Shown: one piece after another, positions 1 to 12,938 of the stretch
Layout of the letters: each line of letters begins with the position of its first letter
How positions within the stretch are numbered: position 1 is the first letter of the stretch
Assembly (NCBI GenBank): GCA_021018815.1
Contig: JAITYX010000042.1
Span: 4,764,001-4,828,000 of the forward strand
Reading direction: 5' to 3'
Length of the DNA: 64,000 nucleotides
DNA from: Talinum fruticosum
Taxonomy: Eukaryota > Streptophyta > Magnoliopsida > Caryophyllales > Talinaceae
Made by a program: the position numbers and the translations under genes
Notes under the pieces: generated by a model
Told to the model about the DNA's origin: nothing
Seen by the model: only the letters and a program-made list of their open reading frames with translations
The model's database searches: none

Positions 1-470
1 CAATGAGAAGGGAGGAAATGAGGGACATGGTTCTGACATTTGCTTGACCACCATAAGACCATAGTTGTTAGGGTATATGTGCTACAAAGGCTTCAAAATT
101 GTGGAGGTTTCTTCAAACAAACAAGGAGACAATGGTTCCAAGTCTTTTTATCTCAGTAATGCCCCTTCTCACATCAGAAAATTTGGGAAAAGAGGAATGT
201 GCACTAAGTTTACTACAACAAGGCCCTTTCCCTTTTGAAGGCCAAGCAAGAACATGATTCAGAAGAGCTAGTCTTTGTGCCAAAGTGCAGTGCTGCAACA
301 TCCATCAATCTTCTACTCCAACTCTTTATTTTTTAAGAATTAGAATCTTTATTTTACGTTGCTGCCAGTTATAACAAGGAATTTCACATAAAGGCATTAT
401 CCATCTCGTAATCAATAGTCATGATAGTCTAAATTTTAGGTTGATGCCGCCTAAAACAAAAAATTCATAC
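1..470 (-). other. Intron 11 of CHY1-like copy A (partial)
   Basis: This lies beyond the exon ending at position 471 on the minus strand. The next expected CHY1 exon, which begins with I-R-E-G-R in copies B and C, is not found here, so the intron runs off the window. A 62-codon open frame at 113-301 on the minus strand matches nothing I recognise and is probably chance or transposon residue. Confidence 0.55.
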
Positions 471-3400
471 CGATCTAAGAGAAATCTTCAAACTTGTTGG
501 AGATGCCTTCTTCAGAGATTGTATTGCCACAGAAATCCAACCATCATTCTTCTTAGCAGCTTCAATCTCCTGTGATAAGTATCTGTAGTGAATATTGACA
601 ACAAACAGAAAGTACAAGATGTATACATAATGTCATTACAGTTAGTGGTGGTCAATGGAGATGCGCAGGCCAAGCTGGTTCAGCCTAGAACCAGCGCACA
701 TTTGTTAACCAGATAGAACCTGTCAAATTTGGCTTTTTTTAGTTGGTGGTGGGGGGAGGGGGCGCTGAAGAATCAATTCAAGGTGATACACATAAGTTAC
801 TACAAGCAATTCATGTGCTAAATTGAGCCAACATACAAGTCCACCAGCTCAGTCTAGCTCTTTTAATTTGGCAGCCAAAATGCCAGGCAGTTCCACCTGG
901 ATTGACAGAGGCCAAGCCAATGGCTTATTCATTGAGCCACCATCAGTGACAAACCCAACAGGCTTCACTCAAAAATGCACATGAATGTGCAGATGACAAC
1001 ATATGAAGGATCATTCTTTTGAAATAACTTACAAGGGAAGATAGAATCTCTTCAACTGTTCTACAGGAAAAGCACTTATTAATGATGTCCAACCTGCAGA
1101 GCATAGATATATGAAACTTAGGTTGAAGCATAGATTACCAAAGCATTAATTTTTCGCAATTCCAGCTAAGAAACAAATTCCACGACGGATTCAAACTTTA
1201 GAGCTCCTTTATTACTCTCAATGTTCTTTTTCTTTTTTGACACATTAGGATAAACTTTATCCAATAAAGAATATTTTTACTATACAAAAGAAGCTCTAGA
1301 TTCAGAAAACATGATTTGATTGATTCCATGGAAGAGACAAGAAACAGAAAAATTCAAAAAAGCACCCAACGACATTGAATCTCCATCCCTAATTTGTCTA
1401 AAAGAGTTTGTAAAAATACGCACTCTACTTGACAAAGGTCACGAGTTCTTCCCTGTAAGAGCAAGAGGAGTGCTGTGCATACCACCAATCCTTCCTCCTC
1501 TATCCCCCTTATCCCCTTGCATTCTCACTTTTTAACCCAATAAAGAATATTTTTACTATACAAAAGAAGCTCTAGATTCAGAAAACATGATTTGATTGAT
1601 TCCATGGAAGAGACAAGAAACAGAAAAATTCAAAAAAGCACCCAACGACATTGAATCTCCATCCCTAATTTGTCTAAAAGAGTTTGTAAAAATACGCACT
1701 CTACTTGACAAAGGTCACGAGTTCTTCCCTGTAAGAGCAAGAGGAGTGCTGTGCATACCACCAATCCTTCCTCCTCTATCCCCCTTATCCCCTTGCATTC
1801 TCACTTTTTAACCCATCAATCTGAGGTGCTAATCAGCAAAGTAACCAGATTTTACTCTTAATTCTTTCTTTCTCGCAGCAACTATCTAAGCAATGTCATA
1901 ACTTCTCCTAGGTCTTATTCAATCCTGCTCTTATTTACTTACCCCTCCCGATACACACCAAAAGAAAAAAGAAAAACACTTTACTAAATTTTTACCCTAC
2001 CTCATAAACATTCAAACAATACCAAGGAAAAGCATACAATATATGCACAAAATGGCCAGAAAAGCATATTTATGAATATACAAAAACAACAAAAGTACGT
2101 GAAAGAATTAAATAGGACTATTCTCAAACCGGTTCTAGTACATGGCATTTCACATAATCAAGGAAAGCAGCATAACTAGACCTGTGGGACCTGAACTGAA
2201 TGACCCGACCCAACACTAGAAACAGCTAACATGAAGTGGACCTGATTCAAACTGAACACGAGGCAAGCATTTTTTTCCAAACTTATTCTTCTTTGTAAGA
2301 CAACCTTATTAGGCTAAAAATTGAGTAACCGAAACCATAAATGACCCAACCCAAAGCCAAATCAAATCTTGTTGACCAAACATGGCCCGACCCAAAGTTA
2401 GTCCAACTCAAAATCGAATAGAATGACTCATTTTCCAGGTCTAAGCATAACCAAATAGTAAACATGAACAGAAATCTTACTGATGATAAGCACTCTTCTT
2501 ATTTACAGCAGGCTGCTCTGCATATCTATCAATAATCTGAGAAATGTAAGCTGAATCAGCTAAAAATGTCTTGCAGAGCTCCTCTTCCAGCAGAGGCAAT
2601 TTCTGTGTATTCAAGATTTAGAAAGTTACAATACAGAAATTGAAGAAAGAGATTGGATTCATGAAATTAGAATATGATGGTCATCGACAGGTCAACATTT
2701 GTTTTTGGTGTACAGGGTGGCGCAAAGGCCAACTTAAGCGGGATTCAAACTCGAATCTCTCGTAATAACTCCCAAAAACTTTACCGGTTGAACTAACAAA
2801 CACCCACTACCAACATATCAACATAGTGATATAGTTTACCGCCAAAAAGTTAAAAACTGCAAAATCACTTGGTAAACACAAGATAGTAGAATTCAAGATG
2901 ATTGCAAGATTTAGAACAAGCGAAGCGATAGAAGCTAAAAAATGAAATATGAGTTACAACTACAAAGCAGTAATGTAAGTGAAGTGTACCACAGAGCGAA
3001 CAAAATGAGTTGCAAGGCCACATGCAAGCATTTCAGCACCGTCCAACCTAGCACCAGTCAAACCAAGGTACTCCCCTGCGTATGATAAAATATTGATTAT
3101 ACGAGAGATATATATGTCAAATGCTATATATTGTAATGAAGGGACAGAAACTAGAGCTAGATCTGAGATTTTTGTAACCTTCAAAAAATGACAAATTTTT
3201 GTATCTCTAACTGATAGGAGGATTTCATACATGAGCTGAACCCTCTTCAGACCCCCAAAAAATAAAAAATAAAAAGATATATTCACCTCTACTTTACTGT
3301 GACCTAGAACTCTCAATACCAGCTTAGTAAGGGGAAAAATATTCAGAGTCCAGAAGATCTGAGATTTAAGATATCTACGGTGCACCAATCTTTATCATAC

Positions 3401-6400
3401 AAAGTTAGAGCATAAATAACAATTGCATACATCTTTTGGAAGTAATTTTCATGTGTACTTTCATTGCGGTTCTCCTAAAGGGTGTCTTCGAAGATTGTTA
3501 AATAACACAGTCCAAGCGAATGGCACCATATATATAGTTAATGACTAACTAGCATATCACTCTTCTACGCATTTCATGTCAGATATTTATTTTCTCATTT
3601 GGTGTTTCCAGAAAGCAGCTTCACAATTCAATCATTCTTGTACTCAACCATCATAAAATTTTCTAATTTAATATGTTTTGGTGTTACTTATTCCGATGAT
3701 TATATCCCCCAACACCCTCCCTGCACAAAAAAACCAATTCAGGTTTCGAGGGACTGTGGAAGAACCGGAGGACTTCGGAGCCAAGAAGGAATGATTTGGC
3801 TATCCCTTAAAACACAAAAGCAATATCGACACAAGAATTGCATGAAACTCTTCTACAAATTCAATATTGTCTGTAAAAGTTTGATGTTTGAAACTTGCAT
3901 ATATGTTATCTCATCATATATATATATATAAGTGAAAGAGAGGGCTTGTGGTCTCGACATGTGATAGGTAAGTAATTAGTGCTTGAGATTTTTTTCTTTT
4001 TTTCTTTTTGGCTTTTGCTTTAAGAGTTGCATTTATTGCTAAAGGGTTATTGTTTTTGTAAATATTATTCATACATTTTTTTAGCATCTGTATGGTTTGT
4101 GTAAACTATTATTATTATTTATAAATGTTGGTATTTTCATTTTCCTTTATGAGAAATTATAATATTATGAATCTCATATAAACATTTCATTTTCTTTTTA
4201 CAATTTTATGTATTCATACGTATTGTTGTTCGTCTTCCCCTAATGAGTAATTGTTTTTAATTTCAAATCTGTACATTGCATAGATTTTATATACAATTAT
4301 TTCATACAACGGTCGATCTTATTATTTTATCAGTCATTTCTAGTTCTTTTAAATGATATAAATTTATTTACAAAGAAATTGCTCAAAAAATTATTTACAA
4401 AGATTAACATGTAAATTATGCAATTGTTAATTGGGATTTCCTAACAATTATTGAAATCATTAACTGAAAGCATTATATCAATACATAGCATTTAGTAAAA
4501 TGCAGCAACTTAAAAGTCATTGTAATAATCCTTAATTTAATTACAACTAAATAATCCCCTGTTAAAACTTTGATTAAAATAGGATGATAAATATGGAATT
4601 AATATATTGTTCGACTATTAACTAAGGTAATAATACCAAATGTTATCAGTTACAACCTTTGGTTTCCATCAGGAAAAAAAAAAAAACAATTGTAATCTTT
4701 GGAACACTTTCATCACTCAATTTAATCTAGAATTTAGCGTATAACTTGCAAAAATCTACAGCTCACCATTATCAATTCATCAATCAGGTCCACCTCATCC
4801 CAATCCAAATTAATCAAAAATTTTATATGATTTCATGTGAATATTTAATTAACATTTATTATGCAATATTGTTATTGATCATTTTCAAATGCTTGGGCTA
4901 ATTTTAATCCATTATTCTGATTTTATTTTGGCTATTTTCTCACATAATATTTTGAATGTTGAATTCAATTAAATGGATAAAAAATTGATTATATTTGTAA
5001 TTGTGATTTTGGCTTAGTTTTTGAATATTTTTTATTTTCTTTCTCTTATTCTTTGTCTTGATAATAATCATTCTTTTTCAATATCAAATGTATCTCTTAT
5101 CCCCGATGTAGGATTTACTAATGAGTAATCTTTTGTTATGTAATCGACATAATGACTAAAAGTCTATTTCTTCGTTTTGTCCAGAAGACATTTAAGAAAG
5201 GAAAGATCCTTCTAGCATTACCAAAGCACCCGGGCAGCCTTGACAAGAAATAAGAAGCACCAGTATCTGGGAAATGTCCAGAAGCTGTTTCAGGCATAGC
5301 AAAAACCTGCAGAAAGTCCACACATCGACCCAAATGAGCTTATTCCAAGAATATCAACTTCAACTATGGCTAAGAACGAGTTTGAACATGAATTTCTTTA
5401 ATGAGACAAGTCATCACCAACCCAAAAGGGGAAACAAAGGCACAAAGAGACAAAGAAAACACTGACAGAAAACCAATTCAATAGTCCTTTAATTCATCAG
5501 TCAAGAAACTATCGGAAGCAAAATGTGCTAAACGAAGTATAATAAAATATAGAGTTCGCACAAATATAGGAGAACAACAACTCCCAGTGTGGATCCCGCT
5601 TTTGTAGGCTCTTGATAGATCCAAATATAAACAACCTGAGATATTGATTCCAAGATACTGAAAAAAAACTTTACCAAAAAATTGTTGGGTTGAAATATTT
5701 TGAAAAACATTCGAAATAGAAGCATCAAAAATTAATATCAAGTAATATTAGATATAAATAAATAAAAACAATAAGGAAACTTGGTGCAAAAAATATTATA
5801 AGTAATACTAGCAAGCCGATTCCACATATCTTATCTAGTAGTACAAGAAGAATAAATACAAAAAGAAAAGCCAAATGCTAAAGAGATACCGTATTTTCAG
5901 TAGCCACACGGAATCTACCATGAACTGATACACCAGCTCCACCTCCCATAACAATTCCATTAAGGATTGAAACCTAAAATGTGTTTACATGCAGCAAATC
6001 AGATAGTATAGCCAACTAAAATTGAGCTTAATTGTTTGGGGAAGGGGGTTATAGCAGCTTTTCCCAATAAACAGAGGCATAAGAATTGAAGATGCTTATA
6101 ACCTGGGGTTTTATATATGTTGCCAAGACATAATTCAAACTGTACTCCCTCCAGAAGTAGTCAGCACCTACTCTCCAATCTGCTTCAAAACAAATAAGTC
6201 ACTGAACCACACTACTTCCAACTATAGCAGACAAATTAGTATGAAATTTCATGTAGTCCAACAATTTAGGTCTCTAGCAATACAGATGGCTCACTGGTAC
6301 CCTGATTGATGGGCATTTCCAAGGAAACATGTCCGGAAAATAATTGAAGCCACCAATGCAATAAAGGGTAAATTACCTTGACGGACACCCTCATATGGAG

Positions 6401-7435
6401 AACTAAGATCACCTCCTGCACAAAATGCTCTTCCGTTTCCCTGATAAAGATAATTAGACAATTGAAGAACATTATCAGATCCATTTCACAAAAGATGAAA
6501 GCAGAAGTTGTGAACAGTAAAGGTTATGCATCTACTTTGCAAAAAATGTACCAAAAAATGTGCTTGTACAACTACATAAAAAGTCCAAATAAACTGTGAA
6601 CGGTTAGCAGAAAATACTAATACTTTCATTTCTTGCATACAGCTTATGAAAGTTGTTCAATATGAGTGAATACCTTCAGTATAATCAACCTGATACCAGG
6701 ATCCTCGTCATAGGCAAGAAAGAGTTCCAACAGATGGGAAATCTGGGTTGGAAGAATATATAAATGGAAATGCAAAACATAATCAGCTATACCCCTAATT
6801 ATATCATATTCCCTGACTAAAAAGGATTATATACAAATAGTTGAACTCTTGTCATATCAGTGTTTTTTTATATATATAGAGATCATTCTTTAACTCAATA
6901 AATTCAAGGAATGGTTTCAATGTGTAAAGCTTCATGATTACCAATAAAAAAAAACCCAACAAAATTCACATAAAAACAATTGTCACAATGACAACAGTAG
7001 AATAATTGGGTTGAAAACACCAATAGATGTCAGCTGCAAATGCATATTAGGCATTCAGAGTGGTTCTAATGTCAATTTGGCTAAAAGTACAACGGAAAAA
7101 GTAAGGTTTAACTTTTAAATAAGAATTACTAATAGATGATAAGCAAAAGAATATATCAAGGAAACATTCAATATAAATCAGCAAATAATCCTCAAATCTA
7201 CAAATTTGAAACCCAAAAAAAAAGTTTACATGTTGTTACCTAACATCAGCATTTAGAGGGTGAGAAATCATCTACTTTGATTATTTTCTTTTAACATTTA
7301 AAAATAATAATAATCAAACGTGAGAATTCTAAAATGAGGGCAATATGTGCATACCATATGAGATGAGAGTACATTCAATTGCTTGGGCCTGTTCAGAACG
7401 AGCACTTGTACAGACTTTCTGCTTTCAACCAAAAC
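471..7435 (-). CDS. CHY1: 3-hydroxyisobutyryl-CoA hydrolase (CHY1-like) copy A, 3' end outside window
   Basis: Peroxisomal hydrolase of the crotonase superfamily that releases 3-hydroxyisobutyrate from its CoA ester in valine breakdown. Ten exons are seen on the minus strand: 7355-7435, 6674-6742, 6377-6440, 6103-6179, 5890-5973, 5222-5306, 2990-3075, 2481-2602, 1033-1093 and 471-569. Every exon has the same length and phase as its counterpart in copy C, has GT-AG borders and contains no stop. Motifs in order: [15 protein letters not shown] (CoA/oxyanion loop), GIVMGGGAG (second oxyanion loop), MPET...FPD carrying the conserved Glu and Asp, and [13 protein letters not shown]. Exons 12-14, with the peroxisomal signal, lie left of the window. 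Exon 1 is uncertain (see 7718-7738). Oddities: the stretch between the catalytic acids reads [11 protein letters not shown] instead of the usual [11 protein letters not shown], and the residues after FCAGGD are unlike those of the other copies. It is the most divergent copy and the only one in this orientation. Family assignment is firm; activity is inferred. Confidence 0.88.
1261..1812. repeat. Perfect 276-bp tandem duplication inside copy A intron 9
   Basis: Units 1261-1536 and 1537-1812 appear identical by eye. Each contains the same 71-codon open frame (1320-1535 and 1596-1811), which is therefore a duplicate and not two genes. The end of each unit carries a GTCACGAGTTC stretch like a weak pol III B box, so the unit may include part of a SINE. 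No divergence suggests a very recent duplication, or an assembly artefact. Confidence 0.93.
2698..2812 (-). mobile_element. tRNA-derived SINE-like element in copy A intron 8
   Basis: On the minus strand, TAGTTCAACCGG (2784-2795) fits the pol III A-box consensus exactly. AGTTTGAATCC (2741-2751) fits the B box with one mismatch, about 32 bp downstream. The sequence does not fold into an obvious full tRNA and sits in an intron, so a SINE head is more likely than a tRNA gene. Confidence 0.55.
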
Positions 7436-7599
7436 CTGTTTACCCCAAACAAAGATCAATCTTTAGCATATCACAACTTTTCATCTCATTCATTCAATAC
7501 TAGGGATAAACCACCTTATAATATATCATATACAATACAGTACCATAAAGCGCATAGATTATAGAAGAAAACCTCTCAATCTAGATCCCACATATCCCT

Positions 7600-7960
7600 A
7601 CTACCCCATGGCAGAGATTGCCGGCTCTCCAGCGAAATTTCCTCCGAGTTTCGTCTCTCTCATCCCAGCAGTCGCCGCCACCATATATTCGTCTGAGATT
7701 TCGCCAGAGGTCCACACCCCTTGTTTCGGTTCCCTCATGAGGGTTTAGCTTCAATTACGGCCTCTTTGGCGTCGGAACAATTAGGAACGGAATCGAGGAT
7801 GAGAAAGAAAGCTGTGACTGAGAAAGATCAGCCGCGTTCTCCGAAGACCCTTAATATACCACCGTACGTCAGTCATCGCTGGCCGCCGCCGGTGAACAGC
7901 GCCGGAACTAAATACGAGTAGGGAAGGAGCACGAGCCGCAGGGGAGGAGTGAGCGATTTT
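7600..7960 (-). promoter_or_regulatory. GC-rich 5' region of copy A (5'UTR, possible first exon 7718-7738)
   Basis: A locally GC-rich stretch just upstream of the second exon of copy A, as expected for a 5'UTR. Copies C and D have a short first exon ending in phase 0 just before VLVE/ILVE. Here an ATG at 7738 (minus) opens a frame with an upstream in-frame stop. A donor GTGTGG after codon 7 would give MREPKQG joined in phase to VLVESRK. An alternative is a three-codon exon (MTD, donor GTACGG) farther upstream. Neither can be decided from sequence alone. Confidence 0.35.
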
Positions 7961-8710
7961 TCTTTTGTTTAAGGAAACGGTTTTGTTTTATATTTATTTT
8001 TTTATTGTTTTTGAATATATTGAAAGTGGTTTTTTTTTTTTGAACAAGAGGAGTAAAGGCACTACAATATAGTCACGATTAATCTTAATCACTAGTTCAT
8101 GATATCATTAGTGAAGTAAATAATTTCTAAATCCGATAAAACTAACTCAACATACGAAACATGTTCACCTGAAAATGGACTTGAAATCTAAATTAATTGA
8201 AGTGAATCAAACTCAATAAAGTTACTTCTTTTGCAAAACAAGCTTATTTGACCGAATATTAACCCGAAGTTTACCAAAATCAGAAATTACTCAACCCAAA
8301 CTTGATATGATCTAAAATAACAATGACCCAAAACATGATTCGACAAACCCGGGGATACTTGTCACGCTTAATTTGGAAATTTTAGTGTGCAATAAAATTA
8401 AGTTTTTGTCGATAACTTTTGGAAGGGAAAAGAGGTTGTTTGATATTTATCTACTTTATTCTCTTCTATATTTACATAAAACAGAAAAAGTTCTTTTACC
8501 AAGTAGATATTTTTATTTCATTAACTTCCAAAATATGAACTAGTACTACAAATTAATTGACATTAATTAAAATTTACTACCTCTAGTAGTCATCTTTGAA
8601 AAAAATCGTAAAGGAAGGAGGAGGAACAAAAGAAAATATGACGAAAAAACGGGAAAAAAAAATCTCTAACGTGTATATTATATGGACAAGGACTAAAAAT
8701 GCTACCTATT

Positions 8711-8960
8711 GAGCTCCTTACTACTTTACTGAATTTTTGTTTTTGCTTATTCTTATACTCTATAAATTAGCAGCGATGGTTACAACAATTATAACTCATT
8801 ATCAGATTTGGTAAGACATAAATGAGCTCCCTATTAATGACGGGTTAATTGTACTACTTATTGAATTTTTGTTTTTGCTTATTCTTGTGCTCAATAATTC
8901 GGCAGTAACAACTACGATAGTTGTAACTCATTATCAGATTTGGTAAGACGGAAATAAATT
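8711..8960. repeat. Diverged tandem duplication, two units of about 115-135 bp
   Basis: The segments starting at GAGCTCC 8711 and GAGCTCC 8824 share the order GAATTTTTGTTTTTGCTTAT, then a CAGC/CAGT-A...CAA block, then ACTCATTATCAGATTTGGTA. Internal indels and substitutions show the copy is old. Confidence 0.7.
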
Positions 8961-9212
8961 TAGTTTCAAAAAGAAATAAGTCAGATTAAATGGCGACAAC
9001 TCCTAAGGTTAGGGTCGTGGTTAAAACAAATTATCTATGCTTAACTCTTGTAGTAAAACAATCATTGATTAGTTGGATTACTTACTGTACATAGCATACC
9101 TAAGGTAAGGCCTATATTTTGAGTGAGTGAATCCTTCTTTGAAGATGGCTCTAAAGAGTTTTTCCAATTTGATAATTTTGCGATATATAAATGTGTAATG
9201 AAGTTTATCTTT

Positions 9213-9213
<1 letters not shown>

Positions 9214-9266
<53 letters not shown>
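9214..9266. repeat. (AAT)n microsatellite
   Basis: About 17 uninterrupted trinucleotide units. The poly-Ile open frames crossing it on both strands are artefacts. Confidence 0.97.
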
Positions 9267-9267
<1 letters not shown>

Positions 9268-9856
9268 CAAGCTCAATCACCTTAATTGTTTTTATTGTTC
9301 GAAGTTAAATGAAAAATACACGAAGTAAAAATATAAACGGAAAAAAATAAAAAAGAGTAGAAACGAATAGAAACGAGTAACAAAAAGAGAATAAATGAAT
9401 AGAAACAAACAAAAATAATGAGAAATAGACATAAATTAACATAAATGGACGGAAAACATAAATAGATGATTTGGTTTGTTATGTAAGTTCAAACAGGTCC
9501 AATATAACAAACCAATCTAATTATCTTTTTCTTTCCTTTTTTAAAAATATAACTTTTGAAGTAGCACAATATTTAATTTAGCTTTATGCACTTATAATGT
9601 CAAGGTTAGACACAATACAAGTGTATTTGAGATTTCGGTCATATTTTTCATACTACAATTTTTAAAAAACTAATTAACTCTTAAACATTTTAAATTAACA
9701 TATTTGTATTTAGGAATTAGAACTCAGAATAGTCAAAAGAAAAAGAAAAAAACTTTCTTTGTGTCGATGTTTTAAAATTAACTATATTTCTAACATATTT
9801 GATTACGGTGGGAAATTTAAAAATTGAAATCTGGAATAGTAAAATCAAAGGAATAC

Positions 9857-9983
9857 CTCATCATTTTCGAAATTGTTGGCATTGAATGAAGCCATATTTG
9901 CTTGCTTTTTGGCTTTATGATGTAAATTGTAAGAGAAAAATGTGAGAGAGTATCTGGTTTGTACCACCTCAAATGTATTTATA
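9857..9983 (-). other. Orphan promoter and first-exon-like ORF
   Basis: On the minus strand a strong TATA box (TATAAATA, 9976-9983) is followed about 30 bp on by a CT-rich leader. The first ATG (9895) then opens a 13-codon frame, MASFNANNFENDE, which ends at a plausible donor GTATTC (exon 9857-9895, phase 0). Unspliced, the frame stops three codons later. I find no second exon downstream. It may be the surviving 5' end of a lost gene or of a transposon gene. Confidence 0.35.
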
Positions 9984-12054
9984 GACAGAAAAAATAAAAA
10001 GAAAAACAGTGAGAGACGGAAGGAATATTTTAATTTTTTTTTATCTTGAAAAATATGCATATAAAAGGCTGGAATGTGTACCAAACAATATCTACCCTAT
10101 GGTAGATTCTATGTGTTCATCAACTTGGACGAAATTCTCCGCTTTGCTTCGCGGGTTCAGTTATGCTCTTTATTTATTTGTTTGTTTATTTACTAAGGTA
10201 GTCATCTCTATGTTATGTGAAAAATTTACTTATCACACTAATTTAATTTTAAATAATTATTTATACGATTCACTAATTTTTGATAAATATTATAACTCCG
10301 TAAGTATTTATGTAAATATTTTTTAACCAATTTTGAAAAATAAAGAATTATGGGCAAGATGTGATGTAATATCGTAGAATGGCCAATTTAGCTTTAGTTT
10401 CTATAAAGCGGAAACCAACTTAAGCAAGGGGTAAATTAGTCATTTCATAATGTTACTTCATCTTTTGCATGGACTCTACAATTTTCGTTCGAATTAGTTT
10501 AGAAAAATATTTACCCAAACTTTAACAAACCAGAACATATTTATCTAAAATTAATCACTCATATAAATATTTGTCCAAACCTATGCCTATGTTTGGATTG
10601 AGAGTTAAGGGAGGGGAAAGGGTTTAATTACCTTTGTTTTCCTTTATTTGGGATAAAACAGAGGAGGTGAGGGTGGGGGAACTAGTCCCCTCCAAGGTGA
10701 GAGGGAAGGGATGGGAGGAAGAATAAGATAAAGACTAAAAGATGATTTTATTTTATTTCAATTATATTCTATTTTCTCTTGTTATCGTATTAACTTTTTT
10801 CACTTCCCTTCAAAATTCTCGTTTTCTTTTATTTTCCATCCAAAGTAACTAATAACTAACTTAATTCATATTTATAGTATAATAGGGTTTTATTGCTACT
10901 CTAATTTAAAGTTGTTGCTTTCATCATCCATGTTAGTTCTCTCTAATTCTCATTTTCATAAATCGGTCATGATTTTACATAATTAACCATTAACTATTAA
11001 CGACACGATAATAAATGATAAAAACATAAATTTCTAAAGAATTTATTTGGACCTAGTTTTGGGTATTGGAAAATTAATTGGAATTACAATTACAATTACA
11101 ATTATTATTATTAATTTATTGTAGAAGTTTTGGGTCAATTACAATTGGAATTCATCTGCAGCACTCATCGTCATTATTATTAGGGTTTTTGATACTTTAG
11201 TACCCTATACTATCAGCAAATAATAAAAAAAGCCCTTTAGGTATCGAAAATAATAAATTACTATCATGAGGTGTAGTGTGTATATATATATATATATATA
11301 TAACCCATAAAAGGAAACTTTTACAATTAAACAATATTATACAAAAGTTTATATAAAGTTTATGTAATGAAAAGTTTATGTAGTGACTTAAAAACGTATG
11401 AAAATGAGGAGGCTAAACAAAGGATCCTAAAAGCACAGGATCTTTAAGGAAAAAGGATATATTTTATGTTTGCTTGGTATCATAACATAATAGTATGAAT
11501 TTGGATTGAAATTTTCTATGTTACACATGAATGTATGCATTAGGTGATTTAGAATTCTTGAAGTCAATAAAATAAATTAGTTTAGTGGCCCCTATGTTTG
11601 AACCTTTCAAACTTCATAGAGGAAGCCATTTAATCATGATAATTACAGATAAAAACTATTAAGAGAAACAAATCACCACGCAGGAAAGTAACTATCGCTT
11701 TCAAATTGCATCACTCTATCTATGAAATTGATTGGAGCTCATAAGTAATTTTCTTCTTGTTCATAATCTATTGTTTTCATAATAATGACAAACCGCAAGT
11801 TACAACACGTAATCTTCTTCTGGTTCATGACTACCTATTATCTTGTACTTTCTTTTCTATGTCTTTGATTTGTGTTTTTTTTTTGTTATAGGTTGATTAT
11901 ATGTATTGAATTCAATGGTGACCAAAATAATCATAAAAATTTTAGCCTTCATATAGCCGCATATATTTTAAAACAATTAACGAGGCTAGTATAATATATT
12001 GTGTATCACATACTAATTTCTTTTAACATAATTGCATAGATGGATGGAGAGAAA

Positions 12055-12867
12055 AATTAGAAGAAAAGTTTTATTAAAGGCACAAACTTTATTATGCACA
12101 ATCGTAACACAAGTTGTTAATTTAATAGCTCATTGGTGGATGTTGAGACGACAATTGAAGTTTAGATCCATTGTTCCTCGAGAAATTACATAAGAGAGAA
12201 ACCAAGCACGAGCAAAAAATATGAGAGATATTTTCCTCAATTTTAGATGTTGTGAACTCTTATGAATTGGCGCACCCACTTTCATGAAATTATGTAACAT
12301 AGTACAAAGAGAAGGCGGGTTGCAACCAAGCAAGACAAGTAAGTATAGAAGAGCAAGTTGCTAAATTTCTCTATATAGTGGGACAAGATGGAAGAAATCG
12401 TGCTACCAACCCTATTTCCAACGGTCTGGAGAAATTATGAGTCGTCATTTCCATAGATGCTAAAGGCTATTATACAACTTGAAGAGAAGTACATGACACA
12501 ACCCAATGACCAACAAACTCCAAAGATCCTTAATTCCAAGTAGATTTTACAATTATTTTAAGGTAATAATTAATTATTTTGTGATAAATATATTTCAAAG
12601 TGTTCCTTTAGAAATAATATTAAGTAACATATTGAATGTCAGGATTGTATAGGAGCTATTGATGGGACACAAATACGAGCAAAAGTTTCTCCTATAGATG
12701 CCCCTAGATATCGTGGTAAAAAGAGTATCTTACATAAATGTGTTAGATGCATGTACTTTTTATTTAAAATTCATCTATGTCTTACCTGGTTGGGAAGGTT
12801 CGACATCAGATTCCAAAATTTTAAAAGATGTTTTAAGACGATGATATCCATTAAAAATTCCAAAAGG

Positions 12868-12938
<71 letters not shown>

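Larger units (their letters stand above)
7961..12054. other. AT-rich intergenic region upstream of copy A
   Basis: No long coding frame. It holds a diverged tandem duplication (8711-8960), an (AAT)n tract (9214-9266), a TATA box with a tiny first-exon-like ORF on the minus strand (9857-9983) and an (AT)n tract near 11280-11302. The rest appears to be unannotated AT-rich spacer. Confidence 0.6.

Noticed and set aside
2698..2812. A true tRNA gene
   Set aside because: A and B boxes are good, but the acceptor and anticodon stems do not form a clear cloverleaf and it lies inside an intron. SINE preferred.
9062..9308. Poly-isoleucine open frames on both strands
   Set aside because: They are translations of an (AAT)n microsatellite.
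11048..11120. Possible MITE end with TTTGGACCTAG and ACAATTACAATTACAATTA repeats
   Set aside because: No matching opposite terminus found within a few kilobases.
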